Source: an uncultured Limimonas sp.
GTDB taxonomy: Bacteria > Pseudomonadota > Alphaproteobacteria > Kiloniellales > Rhodovibrionaceae
NCBI GenBank assembly: GCA_913055855.1
Contig: CAJXKW010000008.1
Coordinates: 1 to 44,440, forward strand
Reading direction: 5' to 3'
Length of the DNA stretch: 44,440 bases
The position numbers and the translations under genes are program-made. Positions 34,142-43,611 of this stretch are shown in pieces. A model generated the notes under the pieces. That model saw only the letters and a program-made list of their open reading frames with translations, did not search any database and was not told where the DNA came from. How positions within the stretch are numbered: position 1 is the stretch's first letter; each line of letters begins with the position of its first letter.

Positions 34142-35406
34142 CAGCCGAAAATCTCCTTCACGAAGTCCAGGGCCTCGGCGAGCTGGTCCACCTCGGCGCG
34201 CGTGTTGTAGATGCCGAAGGACGCGCGCACCGTGGCGCTCAGGCCGAAGCGTTCCATCGCCGGCTGGGCGCAGTGGTGCCCGGCGCGGATGGCGACGCCG
34301 GCCCGGTCCACGATGGTGCCCACGTCGTGCGCGTGCGCTTGATCCATCACGAAGGACACGATGGCCGCCTTCTCCGGCGCCCGGCCGATGATACGCAAGC
34401 CGTCGATCCGGTCCAGACGTTCCGTGGCATAGGCGAGCAGGTCCGCTTCGTGCGCTGCGACCGCGGCCATGTCCAGGTCGTCCAGATAGGCGACCGCCGC
34501 GCCCAGCCCGATCGCCTCCACGATCGCGGGCGTGCCCGCTTCGAAGCGGTGCGGCGGCTTCTTCCAGGTGGATTTCTCGAACGTGACGCTGGCGATCATC
34601 TCGCCGCCGCCCTGGTACGGCGGCATCGCCTCCAGCAGGTCCCAGCGACCGTAGAGCGCACCGATCCCCGTGGGCCCGTACATCTTGTGCCCGGACAGGG
34701 CGTAGAAGTCGGCCCCCAGCGCCTGTACGTCCACCGCCGTGTGCGGGGCGCCCTGGCAGCCGTCCACGACCACCACGGCGCCCACGGCGTGCGCCGCCTC
34801 CGCAATGGCCGGCACCGGGAGAATCGTGCCCAGGGCGTTGGAGATGTGCGGGAGGGCGACGACTTTCGTCCGCGCGTTCATCAACGCGATGACGTCCTCG
34901 GCCGCCACATGGCCGTCGTCCTGCACCGGCGCGACGCGCAGCGTAATGCCGATCTCGTCGCGCAGCATCTGCCAGGGCACGATGTTGGAGTGGTGCTCGA
35001 TGGTGGTGATGAGCACCTCGTCGCCGACCTGCAGGAAGCGCCGACCATAGCTGTGCGCCACCAGGTTCAGCGCCTCGGTCGCGCCGCGCGTGAACACGAT
35101 TTCCTCGGCGTGCGCCGCGCCGATGAACCGGGCCACGGCCGAGCGCGCCGCTTCGAAATGGTCCGTGGCGATCTGGCTGAGCTTGTGCACACCGCGGTGC
35201 ACGTTGGAATAGTACTGGCGGTACGCCGCCGACATCGCCTCGACCACCGGCTCTGGCTTTTGGCTGCTCGCCGCGTTGTCGAGATAGGCGAGGGGACGGC
35301 CGTAAATTTCCTGGTTCAGCACCGGGAAAGCGGCGCGGACGGTATCCACGTCGAGGCCGGTGGTGCCCGCGCGGGGCGCGGTGAGGGTGTCGGCGACAGG
35401 GGTCAT
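34141..35406 (-). CDS. sufS: Cysteine desulfurase SufS
   Basis: A 421-residue PLP enzyme that takes sulfur from cysteine. The PLP-binding lysine is in ALSGHKMYGPTGIGALYG, and the catalytic cysteine lies in AIRAGHHCAQPAMERFG, in the short class II loop that needs an activating partner, here SufU. The N-terminal domain shows DNAASSQKPEPVVEAM. It starts 46 nt after the sufD stop and overlaps sufU by one base. Length is normal. Confidence 0.97.
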   Translation of the reverse strand: MTPVADTLTAPRAGTTGLDVDTVRAAFPVLNQEIYGRPLAYLDNAASSQKPEPVVEAMSAAYRQYYSNVHRGVHKLSQIATDHFEAARSAVARFIGAAHAEEIVFTRGATEALNLVAHSYGRRFLQVGDEVLITTIEHHSNIVPWQMLRDEIGITLRVAPVQDDGHVAAEDVIALMNARTKVVALPHISNALGTILPVPAIAEAAHAVGAVVVVDGCQGAPHTAVDVQALGADFYALSGHKMYGPTGIGALYGRWDLLEAMPPYQGGGEMIASVTFEKSTWKKPPHRFEAGTPAIVEAIGLGAAVAYLDDLDMAAVAAHEADLLAYATERLDRIDGLRIIGRAPEKAAIVSFVMDQAHAHDVGTIVDRAGVAIRAGHHCAQPAMERFGLSATVRASFGIYNTRAEVDQLAEALDFVKEIFG

Positions 35407-35452
35407 TGCGGGCCCTTCAGCTTGTCCGCCAAGCGGGCCGGATCGCGGCGGG

Positions 35453-36787
35453 TCACGCCCCCTTGCGGTCCAGCCAGTCGCTGATGCGCTGCATGAACGC
35501 GGTCCGCAGGTGGTCCAGCGTCATCTCCTCGACAACTTCACCGAGGAAGGATTCCACCATGATTCGCCGCGCGGTTTGATAGGGTATGCCGCGCGAGCGG
35601 AGGTAGAACAGCGCGTCCTTCTCCAGCTCGCCGGCCGTCGAGCCGTGGCTGCACGCCACGTCGTCGGCGTAGATTTCCAGCTCCGGTTTGGCGTCGATCT
35701 CCGCCTCGTCGGAGAGCAGCAGCGCGCGTGAGAGCTGGTGCCCGTCGGTGCGCTGCGCATCCGGGTGGACATGCAGCTTGCCCTGGAACACGGCGCGCCC
35801 CTTGCCTTCCAGCGCGCCCTTGAAGATCTCGCGGCAGCGCGTGTCCGGCACCGCGTGCTCGATCAGCGTGGTGTTGTCGCAATGTTGCCGACCCGCCTGG
35901 AGATATGCCCCGTTCAGCCGGGCGTCGGCAAACGCGCCGTCCAGGCTCACATGCTGCTCGTTGCGGGTGAGCTTGCCGCCGACGGTGAGCGTGAAGCCGT
36001 CGTAGAACGCCTGCTCCGCCACGCTGGCATGAAGCGTGTTGATGTGGAACGCGCTCTCCGGCTCGCCCTGCAGCCTGTAGTGGTGCAGCTTGGCGCGCTC
36101 GCCCACGCTGATTTCCGTCACCGCATTGGCCAGGCTTGCCGAATCCTCGCCCATGCCGACGTGGTGCTCGACCAGCGTCGCTTCGCTGTCCGGCGCCAGC
36201 ACGATCAGGTTGCGCGGATGGAACGCCAGGGATTCCGCCGTCGGCGCGGCGATCGAGACGATCTCGATGGGCTGTTCGATCCGCGCGCCTTCGCGCACGC
36301 GCAGGACGAAGCCGTCCTGCATGAGCGCCGAATTCAGGTGATAGAAAGGCTGATCGGCCTGGCGCGTGGCGATGCGGTCGATATAGCCGCCCAGCGCCTC
36401 CGGCGCGATTTCCAGATCCTGCTGCAGGCTGCGCAGGCTCGCGCCGTCCGGCAGGTTGCCCAGGCTGGACAGCTCCGGACGGAACCAGCCGTTGACGAAA
36501 ACCGCACGATGCCCGGCCTGGTCCGCAAGCAGGCTGGGCACGGTGTCGACGCCGACGCTGCCCGTGTGAAGCGTGGCGGGGTGGAAGATATTGCGCTCAA
36601 GGTTGCGCAGACTGGTATACTTCCAGGATTCCACGCGCTGCGTGGGGAAGCCCAGTTCGCGAAAGCGCGCGATCCCGCGCTCGCGCAGCGCAGTCAGCCA
36701 GTCGACATCGCCGCCGGGCAACAGGCCCGCGTGGCTGAGTGCGGTGTATTGTTCATAGAACGGCTGTAGCGCCGATTCGCTCGCCAT
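35453..36787 (-). CDS. sufD: SufD, Fe-S scaffold subunit
   Basis: A 444-residue partner of SufB in the SufBC2D scaffold. The C-terminal half contains the beta-helix core, with VFQGKLHVHPDAQRTDGHQLSRALLLSD, ELEIYADDVACSHGSTAGELEKDALFYLRSRG and the end block MVESFLGEVVEEM. The His of CSHGST is conserved in the family. A variable helical N-terminus precedes it. It starts 36 nt after sufC stops. Confidence 0.96.
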   Translation of the reverse strand: MASESALQPFYEQYTALSHAGLLPGGDVDWLTALRERGIARFRELGFPTQRVESWKYTSLRNLERNIFHPATLHTGSVGVDTVPSLLADQAGHRAVFVNGWFRPELSSLGNLPDGASLRSLQQDLEIAPEALGGYIDRIATRQADQPFYHLNSALMQDGFVLRVREGARIEQPIEIVSIAAPTAESLAFHPRNLIVLAPDSEATLVEHHVGMGEDSASLANAVTEISVGERAKLHHYRLQGEPESAFHINTLHASVAEQAFYDGFTLTVGGKLTRNEQHVSLDGAFADARLNGAYLQAGRQHCDNTTLIEHAVPDTRCREIFKGALEGKGRAVFQGKLHVHPDAQRTDGHQLSRALLLSDEAEIDAKPELEIYADDVACSHGSTAGELEKDALFYLRSRGIPYQTARRIMVESFLGEVVEEMTLDHLRTAFMQRISDWLDRKGA

Positions 36788-36823
36788 GGTCTGGTGCCTC
36801 GCTCGTTCAACCGCGTGGACGCG

Positions 36824-37582
36824 TCAGGCCGCGGCCTGTTCGGCGTATTCGGCGTAGCCGTGCGCCTCAAGCTGCTCCGCCAGCTCTTTGCCGCCGCTGC
36901 GGACGATCTGCCCGCGCACCATAACGTGAACCACGTCGGGCACGATGTAGTTGAGCAGGCGCTGGTAGTGGGTGATCACCAGCATGGAGCGCTGCGGCGC
37001 GCGCAGGCTGTTCACACCGTCCGCCACCGTCTTGAGGGCGTCGATGTCGAGTCCGCTGTCGGTCTCGTCGAGCACGGCGAGCCTCGGCTCAAGCGCCGCC
37101 ATTTGCAGGACTTCCGCGCGCTTTTTCTCGCCGCCGGAGAACCCGGTGTTGACGGACCGGCGCAGCATATCATCGGAAATGCCCAACTCCTTGCAACGCT
37201 GCCGGAGCTGCTTGGTGAACTGCAGGGCGTCCAACTCGGACTCGCCGCGTGCCTTGCGCAGCGAGTTGACCGCTTCCTTCAGGAAGGTGGTCATGGTTAC
37301 CCCGGGGATTTCCACGGGATACTGGAACGCCAGGAAAAGCCCCACCGCGGCGCGCTCCTCGGGCTCCATCTCCAGAATGTTTTGCCCGTCAAAGCGGACC
37401 TCGCCACCGGTGACCGTGTAGCCGTCCCGGCCGGTGAGGACGTGCGCCAGCGTTGACTTACCCGAGCCGTTGGGGCCCATGATCGCATGGACCTTGCCGG
37501 GCTCCATGGTCAGGTTGACGCCGCGCAGGATCTCCTGGCCCTCGATTTCCGCGCGCAGGTTGTCGATTTCCAGCAATGCCAT
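36824..37582 (-). CDS. sufC: SufC, Fe-S assembly ATPase
   Basis: A 252-residue ABC-type ATPase driving conformational change in the SufBC2D scaffold. Walker A GPNGSGKST is at residues 36-44, signature SGGEKKRAEVLQM and Walker B LAVLDETDSGLDID follow, and the H-loop is in LVITHYQRLL. No membrane segments; it is cytoplasmic. It lies 87 nt downstream of sufB and 36 nt upstream of sufD. Confidence 0.97.
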   Translation of the reverse strand: MALLEIDNLRAEIEGQEILRGVNLTMEPGKVHAIMGPNGSGKSTLAHVLTGRDGYTVTGGEVRFDGQNILEMEPEERAAVGLFLAFQYPVEIPGVTMTTFLKEAVNSLRKARGESELDALQFTKQLRQRCKELGISDDMLRRSVNTGFSGGEKKRAEVLQMAALEPRLAVLDETDSGLDIDALKTVADGVNSLRAPQRSMLVITHYQRLLNYIVPDVVHVMVRGQIVRSGGKELAEQLEAHGYAEYAEQAAA

Positions 37583-37669
37583 CGTGCGTGCTCGCTCCCT
37601 CTCGCCCGCGCCGGTTAAGCGGCGCGGCTGTGCCGTCGTCGTCGTTGCGTTCCTGGCGGGCGTCGACGG

Positions 37670-39127
37670 TCAGCCGACGCTGCCCTCGAGACTGATTCCC
37701 ACGAGCTTCTGCGCCTCTACGGCGAACTCCATGGGAAGCTGCTGCAGAACCTCGCGGCAGAAGCCATTGACCACAAGGGCGACCGCATTCTCCTCGTCGA
37801 GACCGCGCTGGCGGCAGTAGAAGAGCTGATCCTCGCTGATCTTCGACGTCGTCGCCTCGTGCTCGACGTTGGCGCTGCGGTTGCGGCTCTCGATGTAGGG
37901 CACCGTGTGCGCCCCGCAGGTCTGCCCGATCAGCAGGGAATCGCACTGGGTGAAGTTGCGCGCCCCGTCGGCCTTGGGCGCCACGCGCACGAGCCCGCGA
38001 TAGGTCTGGTCGGCGTGGCCCGCCGAGATGCCCTTCGAGACGATGCGGCTGCGGGTGTTCTTGCCGACGTGGATCATTTTGGTGCCCGTGTCGGCCTGCT
38101 GGTAGTTGTTGGTGATGGCGATGGAATAGAACTCGCCGACGGAGTTGTCGCCCTCGAGGATGCAGCTTGGATACTTCCAGGTGATCGCGGAACCGGTCTC
38201 TACCTGGGTCCACGAGATCTTGGAATTGTCGCCGCGACAGGCGCCACGCTTGGTGACGAAGTTGTAGATGCCGCCTTTGCCGTTCTCGTCCCCCGGGAAC
38301 CAGTTCTGCACGGTGGAATATTTGATTTCCGCATCGCCGAGCGCGACGAGTTCGACCACGGCCGCGTGCATCTGGTTCTCGTCGCGCTGCGGCGCCGTAC
38401 AGCCTTCCAGGTAGCTGACGTAGCTGCCCTCATCCGCGACGATCAGGGTACGTTCGAACTGACCCGTGTTCTCCGCATTGATGCGGAAGTAGGTCGACAG
38501 CTCCATCGGGCAGCGCACGCCCTTCGGAATGTAGACGAAGGAGCCGTCGGTGAAGACCGCACTGTTCAGCGTTGCGAAGAAATTGTCGGAGTACGGGACC
38601 ACGCTTCCCAGGTATTTCTGGACCAGCTCGGGATATTCCTGCACCGCTTCGGATATGGAGCAGAAGATGATACCGTGCTCCTCAAGCTTCTGCTTGTAGG
38701 TGGTGGCCACGGAGACGCTGTCGAACACGGCGTCCACGGCCACACCCGCCAGGGCTTCCTGCTCCTTCAGCGGGATGCCCAGCTTTTCGTAGGTCTCCAG
38801 CAGCTTCGGATCGACCTCATCGAGGCTTTGGGGCTTGTCGGCATCGCTCTTGGGTGCCGCGTAATAATAGGCTTCCTGGAAATCGTAGGGCGGGACGCTA
38901 ACTTTCTGCCAGTTGGGGTGCTTCATGGTGAGCCAGTGGCGGAATGCCTTCAGCCGCCAGTCGAGCAACCACTGCGGCTCGCCCTTCTTCTGGGAGATGA
39001 AGCGGATGATGTCCTCGTTAAGCCCCTTTGGCGGCCGTTCCTCGTCGATTTCCGTGACAAAGCCGTACTTGTACTTCTGACTGGTGGCCTCGCGGACCTG
39101 CTCCACCGTCTCAGCTGTGGCACCCAT
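37670..39127 (-). CDS. sufB: SufB, Fe-S scaffold subunit
   Basis: A 485-residue scaffold subunit on which clusters are built. Typical blocks are [26 protein letters not shown], the [29 protein letters not shown] segment, [19 protein letters not shown] with its cysteine, and the C-terminal [29 protein letters not shown] 39127 starts the protein; an in-frame TTG at 39145 has weaker support. It is the first structural gene after the Rrf2 regulator, 55 nt downstream of it. Confidence 0.97.
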   Translation of the reverse strand: MGATAETVEQVREATSQKYKYGFVTEIDEERPPKGLNEDIIRFISQKKGEPQWLLDWRLKAFRHWLTMKHPNWQKVSVPPYDFQEAYYYAAPKSDADKPQSLDEVDPKLLETYEKLGIPLKEQEALAGVAVDAVFDSVSVATTYKQKLEEHGIIFCSISEAVQEYPELVQKYLGSVVPYSDNFFATLNSAVFTDGSFVYIPKGVRCPMELSTYFRINAENTGQFERTLIVADEGSYVSYLEGCTAPQRDENQMHAAVVELVALGDAEIKYSTVQNWFPGDENGKGGIYNFVTKRGACRGDNSKISWTQVETGSAITWKYPSCILEGDNSVGEFYSIAITNNYQQADTGTKMIHVGKNTRSRIVSKGISAGHADQTYRGLVRVAPKADGARNFTQCDSLLIGQTCGAHTVPYIESRNRSANVEHEATTSKISEDQLFYCRQRGLDEENAVALVVNGFCREVLQQLPMEFAVEAQKLVGISLEGSVG

Positions 39128-39182
39128 GGCGTCTCGTGCTCCCAATCTCTCCTGGTCGTGGCCGGCGCGTCGCCGCCCGGTG

Positions 39183-39653
39183 CTACCCGGCGGAGCCGAC
39201 CTGCTTGGTGCCGGTTTCCGCCGTGCTCGACCCCGTCCCGACGGGCATGGCGCTACCGATCATATCCGCAAGGGTTACGCTTTCCAGGGCGTCCTGGATG
39301 GCGCGGTTCACCTTCTCCCAACCGCCACGCATGGGACAGGTGGCCTCGTTGCCGCATTGGCCGTCCGCGTTCTCCACGCATGCGGTCAGGGCGATGGGGC
39401 CCTCGAGCGCCTGGATGATCTCGGAAACGCCGATTTCAGTCGCGGGCCGGGCGAGGGCATAGCCCCCGGCCGCACCGCGGTGCGATTCGACAAGGCCATC
39501 CCGGGTGAGAACGTTCAGCACCTTCGCGACGGTTGGCACGGGGACGCCTGTCCGGCGAGCGATCTGCTGGGCGGACGCCAGGCCGGTGTCGCTCAGGCAA
39601 AGCTGCGTTAGCACCACGACCCCGTAATCGGTCAGCCGGTTGAGCCGGAACAT
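39183..39653 (-). CDS. Rrf2-family Fe-S sensing regulator of the suf operon
   Basis: A 156-residue winged-helix regulator beginning [18 protein letters not shown]. Three cysteines, C92, C100 and C106, are placed as CX7CX5C in [21 protein letters not shown]; this cluster-binding pattern suits a [2Fe-2S] sensor of the IscR/SufR-like type. GGAGGG precedes ATG 39653, so the longer upstream frame is rejected. As first gene of the suf cluster it probably represses or activates it according to cluster supply, and itself. Whether it is functionally IscR or SufR is not decided by sequence alone. Confidence 0.9.
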   Translation of the reverse strand: MFRLNRLTDYGVVVLTQLCLSDTGLASAQQIARRTGVPVPTVAKVLNVLTRDGLVESHRGAAGGYALARPATEIGVSEIIQALEGPIALTACVENADGQCGNEATCPMRGGWEKVNRAIQDALESVTLADMIGSAMPVGTGSSTAETGTKQVGSAG

Positions 39654-39691
39654 GCGCCCTCCAAATCCGGACCGATCTACTCTGGTATTCG

Positions 39692-39719
39692 TATATAAGA
39701 AACGGCGGTCCGGAATCAA
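39692..39719 (-). promoter_or_regulatory. Candidate promoter of the suf regulator and operon
   Basis: Reading the minus strand, TTGATT (39719-39714) and TATATA (39697-39692) are 16 nt apart, about 40 nt upstream of the Rrf2 start. The region is unusually AT-rich for this window. One copy of the TTTGAA/AAACA repeat overlaps its upstream edge. Confidence 0.45.
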
Positions 39720-39721
39720 GC

Positions 39722-39929
39722 TTTGAAACGATCTAAACAGACACTAGCGTGGCCGCTTGGCCCGCTCCCCCCGCAACAGCAGCCGAGACCGGGCTGACAC
39801 TGTAGCCTAACGGATCGGTGGCGGACACGCACGCGGCATCGCGCGCCGCGCCGCCCGGGCGCGCCGTCGCACGTGGCTTGGCACGTCGTGGCGGATGCTG
39901 CGCCGTTTGAATCCTTTAAACAAACATTG
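39722..39929. repeat. Pair of imperfect direct repeats upstream of the suf regulator
   Basis: The two copies, at 39722-39745 and 39907-39929, share TTTGAA, a 6-7 nt spacer and AAACARACA. Most other positions agree with one indel. They are 185 nt apart in the same orientation. Both are AT-rich in a GC-rich gap. They could be regulator sites or remnants of a mobile element; no end structure decides between these. Confidence 0.4.
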
Positions 39930-40014
39930 GTGCCTGTAAGATGGCGCCGTGGGCAAAAGGGCAGGCGGATGCGGGACGGATCGACATCCAGACGCAAGCC
40001 CCGCAGGACGACAG

Positions 40015-41157
40015 TCAACGCGACGGCACCGGGTCCGCGGCATCCGCGTCGGCCGCATCCGTGACAGCGGCGTAAACCGCCATCGTGCGTCGGGCCATGC
40101 AGTCGGCCCGGAAATACGCGTCGAAACGCCGGCGCGCGGCCTGCCGCCACCGGGCGAGACGGGGGGCATCCAGCCGATCCAGGGTGTGCGCGAGCGCATC
40201 CGGATCCGGTTCCGCCACGATTTCCCCGGTCGCGTCGTGGGCGACGACCTCGGGCAGACCGCCCCGCCGCGTGGCGATGACCGGCGTGCCTTCCCGCAGC
40301 GCCTCCGCCGCCACGAGGCCGAAACCTTCCCAGCGCGACGGCACGATGGCGATGTCCGCCCGGCGAAGCTCGCTGGCGACATCAGCCGGCGGCAGCCAGC
40401 CCCGGAATGTGATCGCCTGACTTGCGGGCTGGGCGGCGGGTTCATTCGCGGAATCGCCCAGGACGGCGTCGCCAACGCAGACCACCTGTACCGGCCGTGT
40501 CGTGCGCGCCACGGCTGCCTGGAGGACGTCGAAGCCCTTCTGCCGGTCCAGGCGGCCAACGAACGCGACCCGCAGCCCGGTTCCCTGTCCTGTGCTCCCG
40601 TGATCCGCTGCCGGCGTTGCCTCCGGCAAGGCTGTCGGGAGGCCGTTGTAGATCAGGTAGAGACGCTTGCGCGCAATCCCCGTGCGACGGCCGTGGCGGT
40701 AGTCGTGCTTGGAAATGCAGACGATAGCGGCGCTGCACGGCGCGAGCGCGGCTTCGACAAGGCGATAGAGAATCCGTGTCGCCGCCCCGCGCGTGCGGTC
40801 GAACGCCCAACCGTGTGGGCAGTACACGATCGGGGCCGCACACAGCCCGACGAGCTTGAGAAGGCGCGTCGCCGCACCGGCGAACGCGCTGTGGGCGTGG
40901 ACAAGATCCGGTGCCTCGTCGCGCACGCTGGCGTGGACGGCACGAAGGTGCCGGATGACACCCGCAAGGCCGCGGGGGATGGCGGGTAGCGCCCGGATGC
41001 TTGCGGCATCGACGCCGTCGAGGTCGGACGCGTGCGCCTCCGGAACCGCCAACCGGACGTTCGCGGGACCATAGACGCCAGCCTGATGGTGCCAGTGGGC
41101 GATGAGCTGGGTGGCGATTCCGCCCTTGATCGATTCCGCCACGTGGAGGACCTTCAT
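40015..41157 (-). CDS. GT4-family glycosyltransferase
   Basis: A 380-residue GT-B fold enzyme adding a sugar to a surface polysaccharide or lipid precursor. N-terminal domain: MKVLHVAESIKGGIATQL, with the GG loop. C-terminal nucleotide-sugar domain: LRVAFVGRLDRQKGFDVL and the E-x7-E motif in SRWEGFGLVAAEALREGTPVIA. No membrane segment. ATG 41157 overlaps the stop of the O-antigen-ligase-like gene by four bases (ATGA at 41154-41157), so they are coupled. The frame is open upstream without homology. Sugar and acceptor are unknown. Confidence 0.92.
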   Translation of the reverse strand: MKVLHVAESIKGGIATQLIAHWHHQAGVYGPANVRLAVPEAHASDLDGVDAASIRALPAIPRGLAGVIRHLRAVHASVRDEAPDLVHAHSAFAGAATRLLKLVGLCAAPIVYCPHGWAFDRTRGAATRILYRLVEAALAPCSAAIVCISKHDYRHGRRTGIARKRLYLIYNGLPTALPEATPAADHGSTGQGTGLRVAFVGRLDRQKGFDVLQAAVARTTRPVQVVCVGDAVLGDSANEPAAQPASQAITFRGWLPPADVASELRRADIAIVPSRWEGFGLVAAEALREGTPVIATRRGGLPEVVAHDATGEIVAEPDPDALAHTLDRLDAPRLARWRQAARRRFDAYFRADCMARRTMAVYAAVTDAADADAADPVPSR

Positions 41158-41998
41158 TTGAGCAAGGCCCGGGCTTGCGGATCGTCCATGGGGATCAGTT
41201 CCTGACCCTCCAGGGCGACCAAGGTCGTAAAATAGAAATATGCCATGACCGGGATGAAGAGAATCGCACCGTCGCTCATCGACATGAAATAGTACGCCAT
41301 CAGGCCCTGCCGGGCCGCACGCCGCACGGGATGATGGGCAAAGCGCCCACGGTAGCTGAGGAACATACCGCCCCAGAAGAAGGGTAGAAAGCACAGAAAA
41401 CCGATCAAACCGTAGTTGCGAAGAATTCCAAGATACACGATTTCCCCGAATTGCGCCACACTTCCCGTGGGCAACAGACTGAGGTTAGCTAATGTACCGT
41501 CGTATTTCTGTGCGCGGCCGCCCAATGATGTGTCGAAGATCCATGTTAGGTCGCGGCCCAGCAACTGAAGCAACCACGCCACCAGGACCGTCCCCACAAT
41601 GAGTGCAAGAAGGCCGCGTGCCAGGCGCTTCATGTTGGGTTTGTTGCCGATAAAATACAAAATGAAGATCAAAAAAGCACCGCCCGCCCAGGCGGTCCTG
41701 GAAATGGTGAGGAATTGGGAAGCCCAGACGATGGCAACAAATATAGGATTGCGCTCAAACAACAAGTAGATGGGCAAAATCATAGGAAGGCAGGCGCCAT
41801 AAATGTTCCCATTATTGTAGGTGGAGATTAGCTTGGCCACACCGCCACTGCGCATGATCGGCTTGTCGCTGAGTTGTCCGACATCCGCGGCGTTGACGGT
41901 AAGATAAGGTATTTGAAAAAATGAACCGACAGCCACCTTATAAATAAAAAGGAATATCCCGTAAATTGCAATGAAGCGTACGATCGCGTCCCGAGGCT
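41154..41998 (-). pseudogene. O-antigen ligase/polymerase-like membrane protein, 5' truncated by IS256
   Basis: The remaining 280 or so residues have about eight hydrophobic segments and the periplasmic-loop region of the Wzy/WaaL O-antigen ligase fold (LISTYNNGNIYGACLPMILP, then FLTISRTAWAGGAFL and a YLGILRNYGLIGFLCFLP stretch). Family members are usually about 400-450 residues, so the N-terminal third is missing. The reading frame runs on into the insertion sequence at 41999-42041 and gains about 14 unrelated residues. The upstream part is not found on the other side of the element. Its base composition is AT-richer than the neighbours, suggesting transfer. Confidence 0.85.
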
Positions 41999-42051
41999 TG
42001 GTGTAAGAGCCGCGGGGTCGCCGTGTTTCCCGACAGGGCATTGCCGGGGGC

Positions 42052-43251
42052 TCAGCTGGCCACGGCGGCCAGCATGGGCACGGTATCTTCGCTCACCTCG
42101 CTGATGGTGGCCAGGGTCATGTAGCGGCAACGCTGGACGGCCCACTCGTCGTTCTGCTCCAGCAGAAGGGCGCCGACCAGGCGCTTGATTGCAGCCTCGT
42201 TGGGAAAGATTCCGACGACCTCGGTGCGCCGCTTGATCTCGCCATTCAGCCGCTCGATCCCGTTGGTCGAGTGCAGCTTCGTCCAGTGCGCTTTCGGGAA
42301 GGTCATGTAGGCCAGGACGTCGTCCTCGGCCTCGTCCATGATCGCCGCGAGCTTGGGCAGCTTGGGACGCATCTGGTCGGCGACCTGGCGCCACTGCGCC
42401 TTGGCCGACGTGACGTCCGGCTGGGCGAACGCGGTGTCGATGAACGCCGCGATCAGGCGACGCCCTTGCTTGCCGGCGTGGGCCATCAGATTGCGAACGA
42501 AATGCACGCGACAGCGCTGCCAGGTCGCCCCCAGCACCTTGGTGACGGCCGCCTTCAGGCCCTCGTGGGCGTCGGAGACCACGAGCTTCACACCCGTCAG
42601 GCCGCGTCGGCGCAGCTTGCGCAGGAACTCGACCCAAAAGGTCTCCGCCTCCGACAGGCCGATGTCCATGCCAAGCACTTCTCGGCGCCCGTCGGCGTTG
42701 ACGCCGATCGCGAGTACGACCGCGACGGAGACGACCCGGCCCTCGCGGCGCACCTTCAGATAGGTCGCGTCCAGCCAGAGGTACGGCCAGTCGCCCTCCA
42801 GCGGGCGCTCCAGGAACGAGGCGACGCGCTCGTCGATCTCCTGGCAGAGCTTGGAAACCTGGCTCTTGGAGATCCCGCTCATCCCCATCGCACGGACCAG
42901 TTCGTCGACCGAGCGGGTCGAGATGCCCTGGATGTAGGCTTCCTGCACGACGGCCGTGAGCGCCTTCTCGCTCACCCGCCGCGGCTCGAGGAACTCCGGG
43001 AAGTAGCTGCCCTTGCGCAGCTTTGGGATGCGCAGCTCGATCGTACCGACCCGAGTTTCCCAGCTCCGATCCCGGTAGCCGTTGCGCTGGGTCAGCCGAT
43101 CGGGGCTACGCTCGCCGTGGGCGGCACCGGTCTTGGTTTCGACGTCCAGCTCCATCAGGCGCTGGGCGGTGAACCCCAACATCTCGCGCACGATGTCGGC
43201 ATCGGGCTGCTTGGCGAGCAGGGCTTGAAGGGCGATCATGTCGTCGGTCAT
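42052..43251 (-). CDS. IS256-family transposase
   Basis: A 399-residue DDE transposase of the mutator/IS256 family. The catalytic triad is visible: Asp in [10 protein letters not shown], Asp in [12 protein letters not shown], and Glu in [15 protein letters not shown]. The family's [15 protein letters not shown] and CRVHFVRNL stretches are present. AGGAG precedes ATG 43251; the frame begins 13 codons further upstream without need. It looks intact and full-length, so the element could still move. No accessory gene accompanies it. Confidence 0.96.
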   Translation of the reverse strand: MTDDMIALQALLAKQPDADIVREMLGFTAQRLMELDVETKTGAAHGERSPDRLTQRNGYRDRSWETRVGTIELRIPKLRKGSYFPEFLEPRRVSEKALTAVVQEAYIQGISTRSVDELVRAMGMSGISKSQVSKLCQEIDERVASFLERPLEGDWPYLWLDATYLKVRREGRVVSVAVVLAIGVNADGRREVLGMDIGLSEAETFWVEFLRKLRRRGLTGVKLVVSDAHEGLKAAVTKVLGATWQRCRVHFVRNLMAHAGKQGRRLIAAFIDTAFAQPDVTSAKAQWRQVADQMRPKLPKLAAIMDEAEDDVLAYMTFPKAHWTKLHSTNGIERLNGEIKRRTEVVGIFPNEAAIKRLVGALLLEQNDEWAVQRCRYMTLATISEVSEDTVPMLAAVAS

Positions 43252-43319
43252 CGCGGATCTCCTGGATCGGGGTTTGGCGTGTGCTGGCAAAACCCTACCG
43301 GAGAAACGCGGTGACCACC

Positions 43320-43387
43320 GCTGTGGATAAGTCGCCCGCCGCCGCCAGACTCGTGGCGGTCGCTGCGTCGGCCGACTTACCCACAGC
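43320..43387. repeat. 68-bp palindrome in the right end of the IS256 element
   Basis: GCTGTGGATAAGTCG (43320-43334) pairs with CGACTTACCCACAGC (43373-43387) at 14 of 15 positions. An inner stem CCGCCA/TGGCGG (43342-43347, 43354-43359) lies inside the loop. The outer arm contains a perfect DnaA-box sequence (TTATCCACA, reverse) and its partner a one-base variant. The left end of the element lacks this block. Confidence 0.6.
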
Positions 43388-43449
43388 TCCTACACCACCT
43401 CGATGGACACGACCCGAATCTCCGAGCATCATGATCGGCGCACGACGCT

Positions 43450-43462
43450 GTGCATCGTGCAC
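43450..43462. promoter_or_regulatory. Palindromic operator-like site 1
   Basis: GTGCATCGTGCAC: five-base perfect arms around TCG. It is nearly the same as the second site 73 bp downstream. Confidence 0.4.
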
Positions 43463-43522
43463 ATTCTGCGGGGTCGCTGAGGCGCGCTGCCCCGGATCGT
43501 GCCGGGGTTGCTCGCCATCGTT

Positions 43523-43535
43523 GTGCATGATGCAC
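43523..43535. promoter_or_regulatory. Palindromic operator-like site 2
   Basis: GTGCATGATGCAC: six-base perfect arms around one central base. It lies 12 nt upstream of a TATATT (43548-43553) that could be a -10 box, and 76 nt upstream of the start at 43612. A bound regulator here would cover the promoter. Confidence 0.45.
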
Positions 43536-43611
43536 GAACTTCGCGCTTATATTGACTGCGATTCGGGCGTCCGCCACGCTCGCCTCGCGTACAGGAGCAA
43601 GGGAGGACGCC

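Larger units (their letters stand above)
39654..40014. other. 361-nt gap between the glycosyltransferase and the suf regulator
   Basis: No convincing gene is seen in either strand. It holds the candidate suf promoter (39692-39719) and two imperfect copies of a TTTGAA-N6/7-AAACARACA motif (39722-39745 and 39907-39929). The GC-rich middle shows no hairpin ending the glycosyltransferase transcript. ORFs covering it are shadows or extend without homology. Confidence 0.5.
41999..43397. mobile_element. IS256-family insertion sequence
   Basis: About 1.4 kb. Terminal inverted repeats match at the left (TGGTGTAAGAGCCGCGG, 41999-42015) and right (reverse complement TGGTGTAGGAGCTGTGG, 43381-43397). Inner repeats near 42016-42046 and 43284-43316 also pair: GGTCGCCGTGTTTCCCG versus GGTCACCGCGTTTCTCCGG. 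The right end carries an extra 68-bp palindrome. No 8-9 bp target-site duplication is evident (left flank CCCGAGGCT, right flank CCTCGATGG), and the flanks do not join into one gene, so a deletion or rearrangement followed insertion. Confidence 0.85.

Noticed and set aside
43320..43387. Replication origin because of DnaA-like boxes
   Set aside because: Only one perfect and one near-perfect box, both in an insertion-sequence end, with no AT-rich unwinding region or dnaA or parAB genes.
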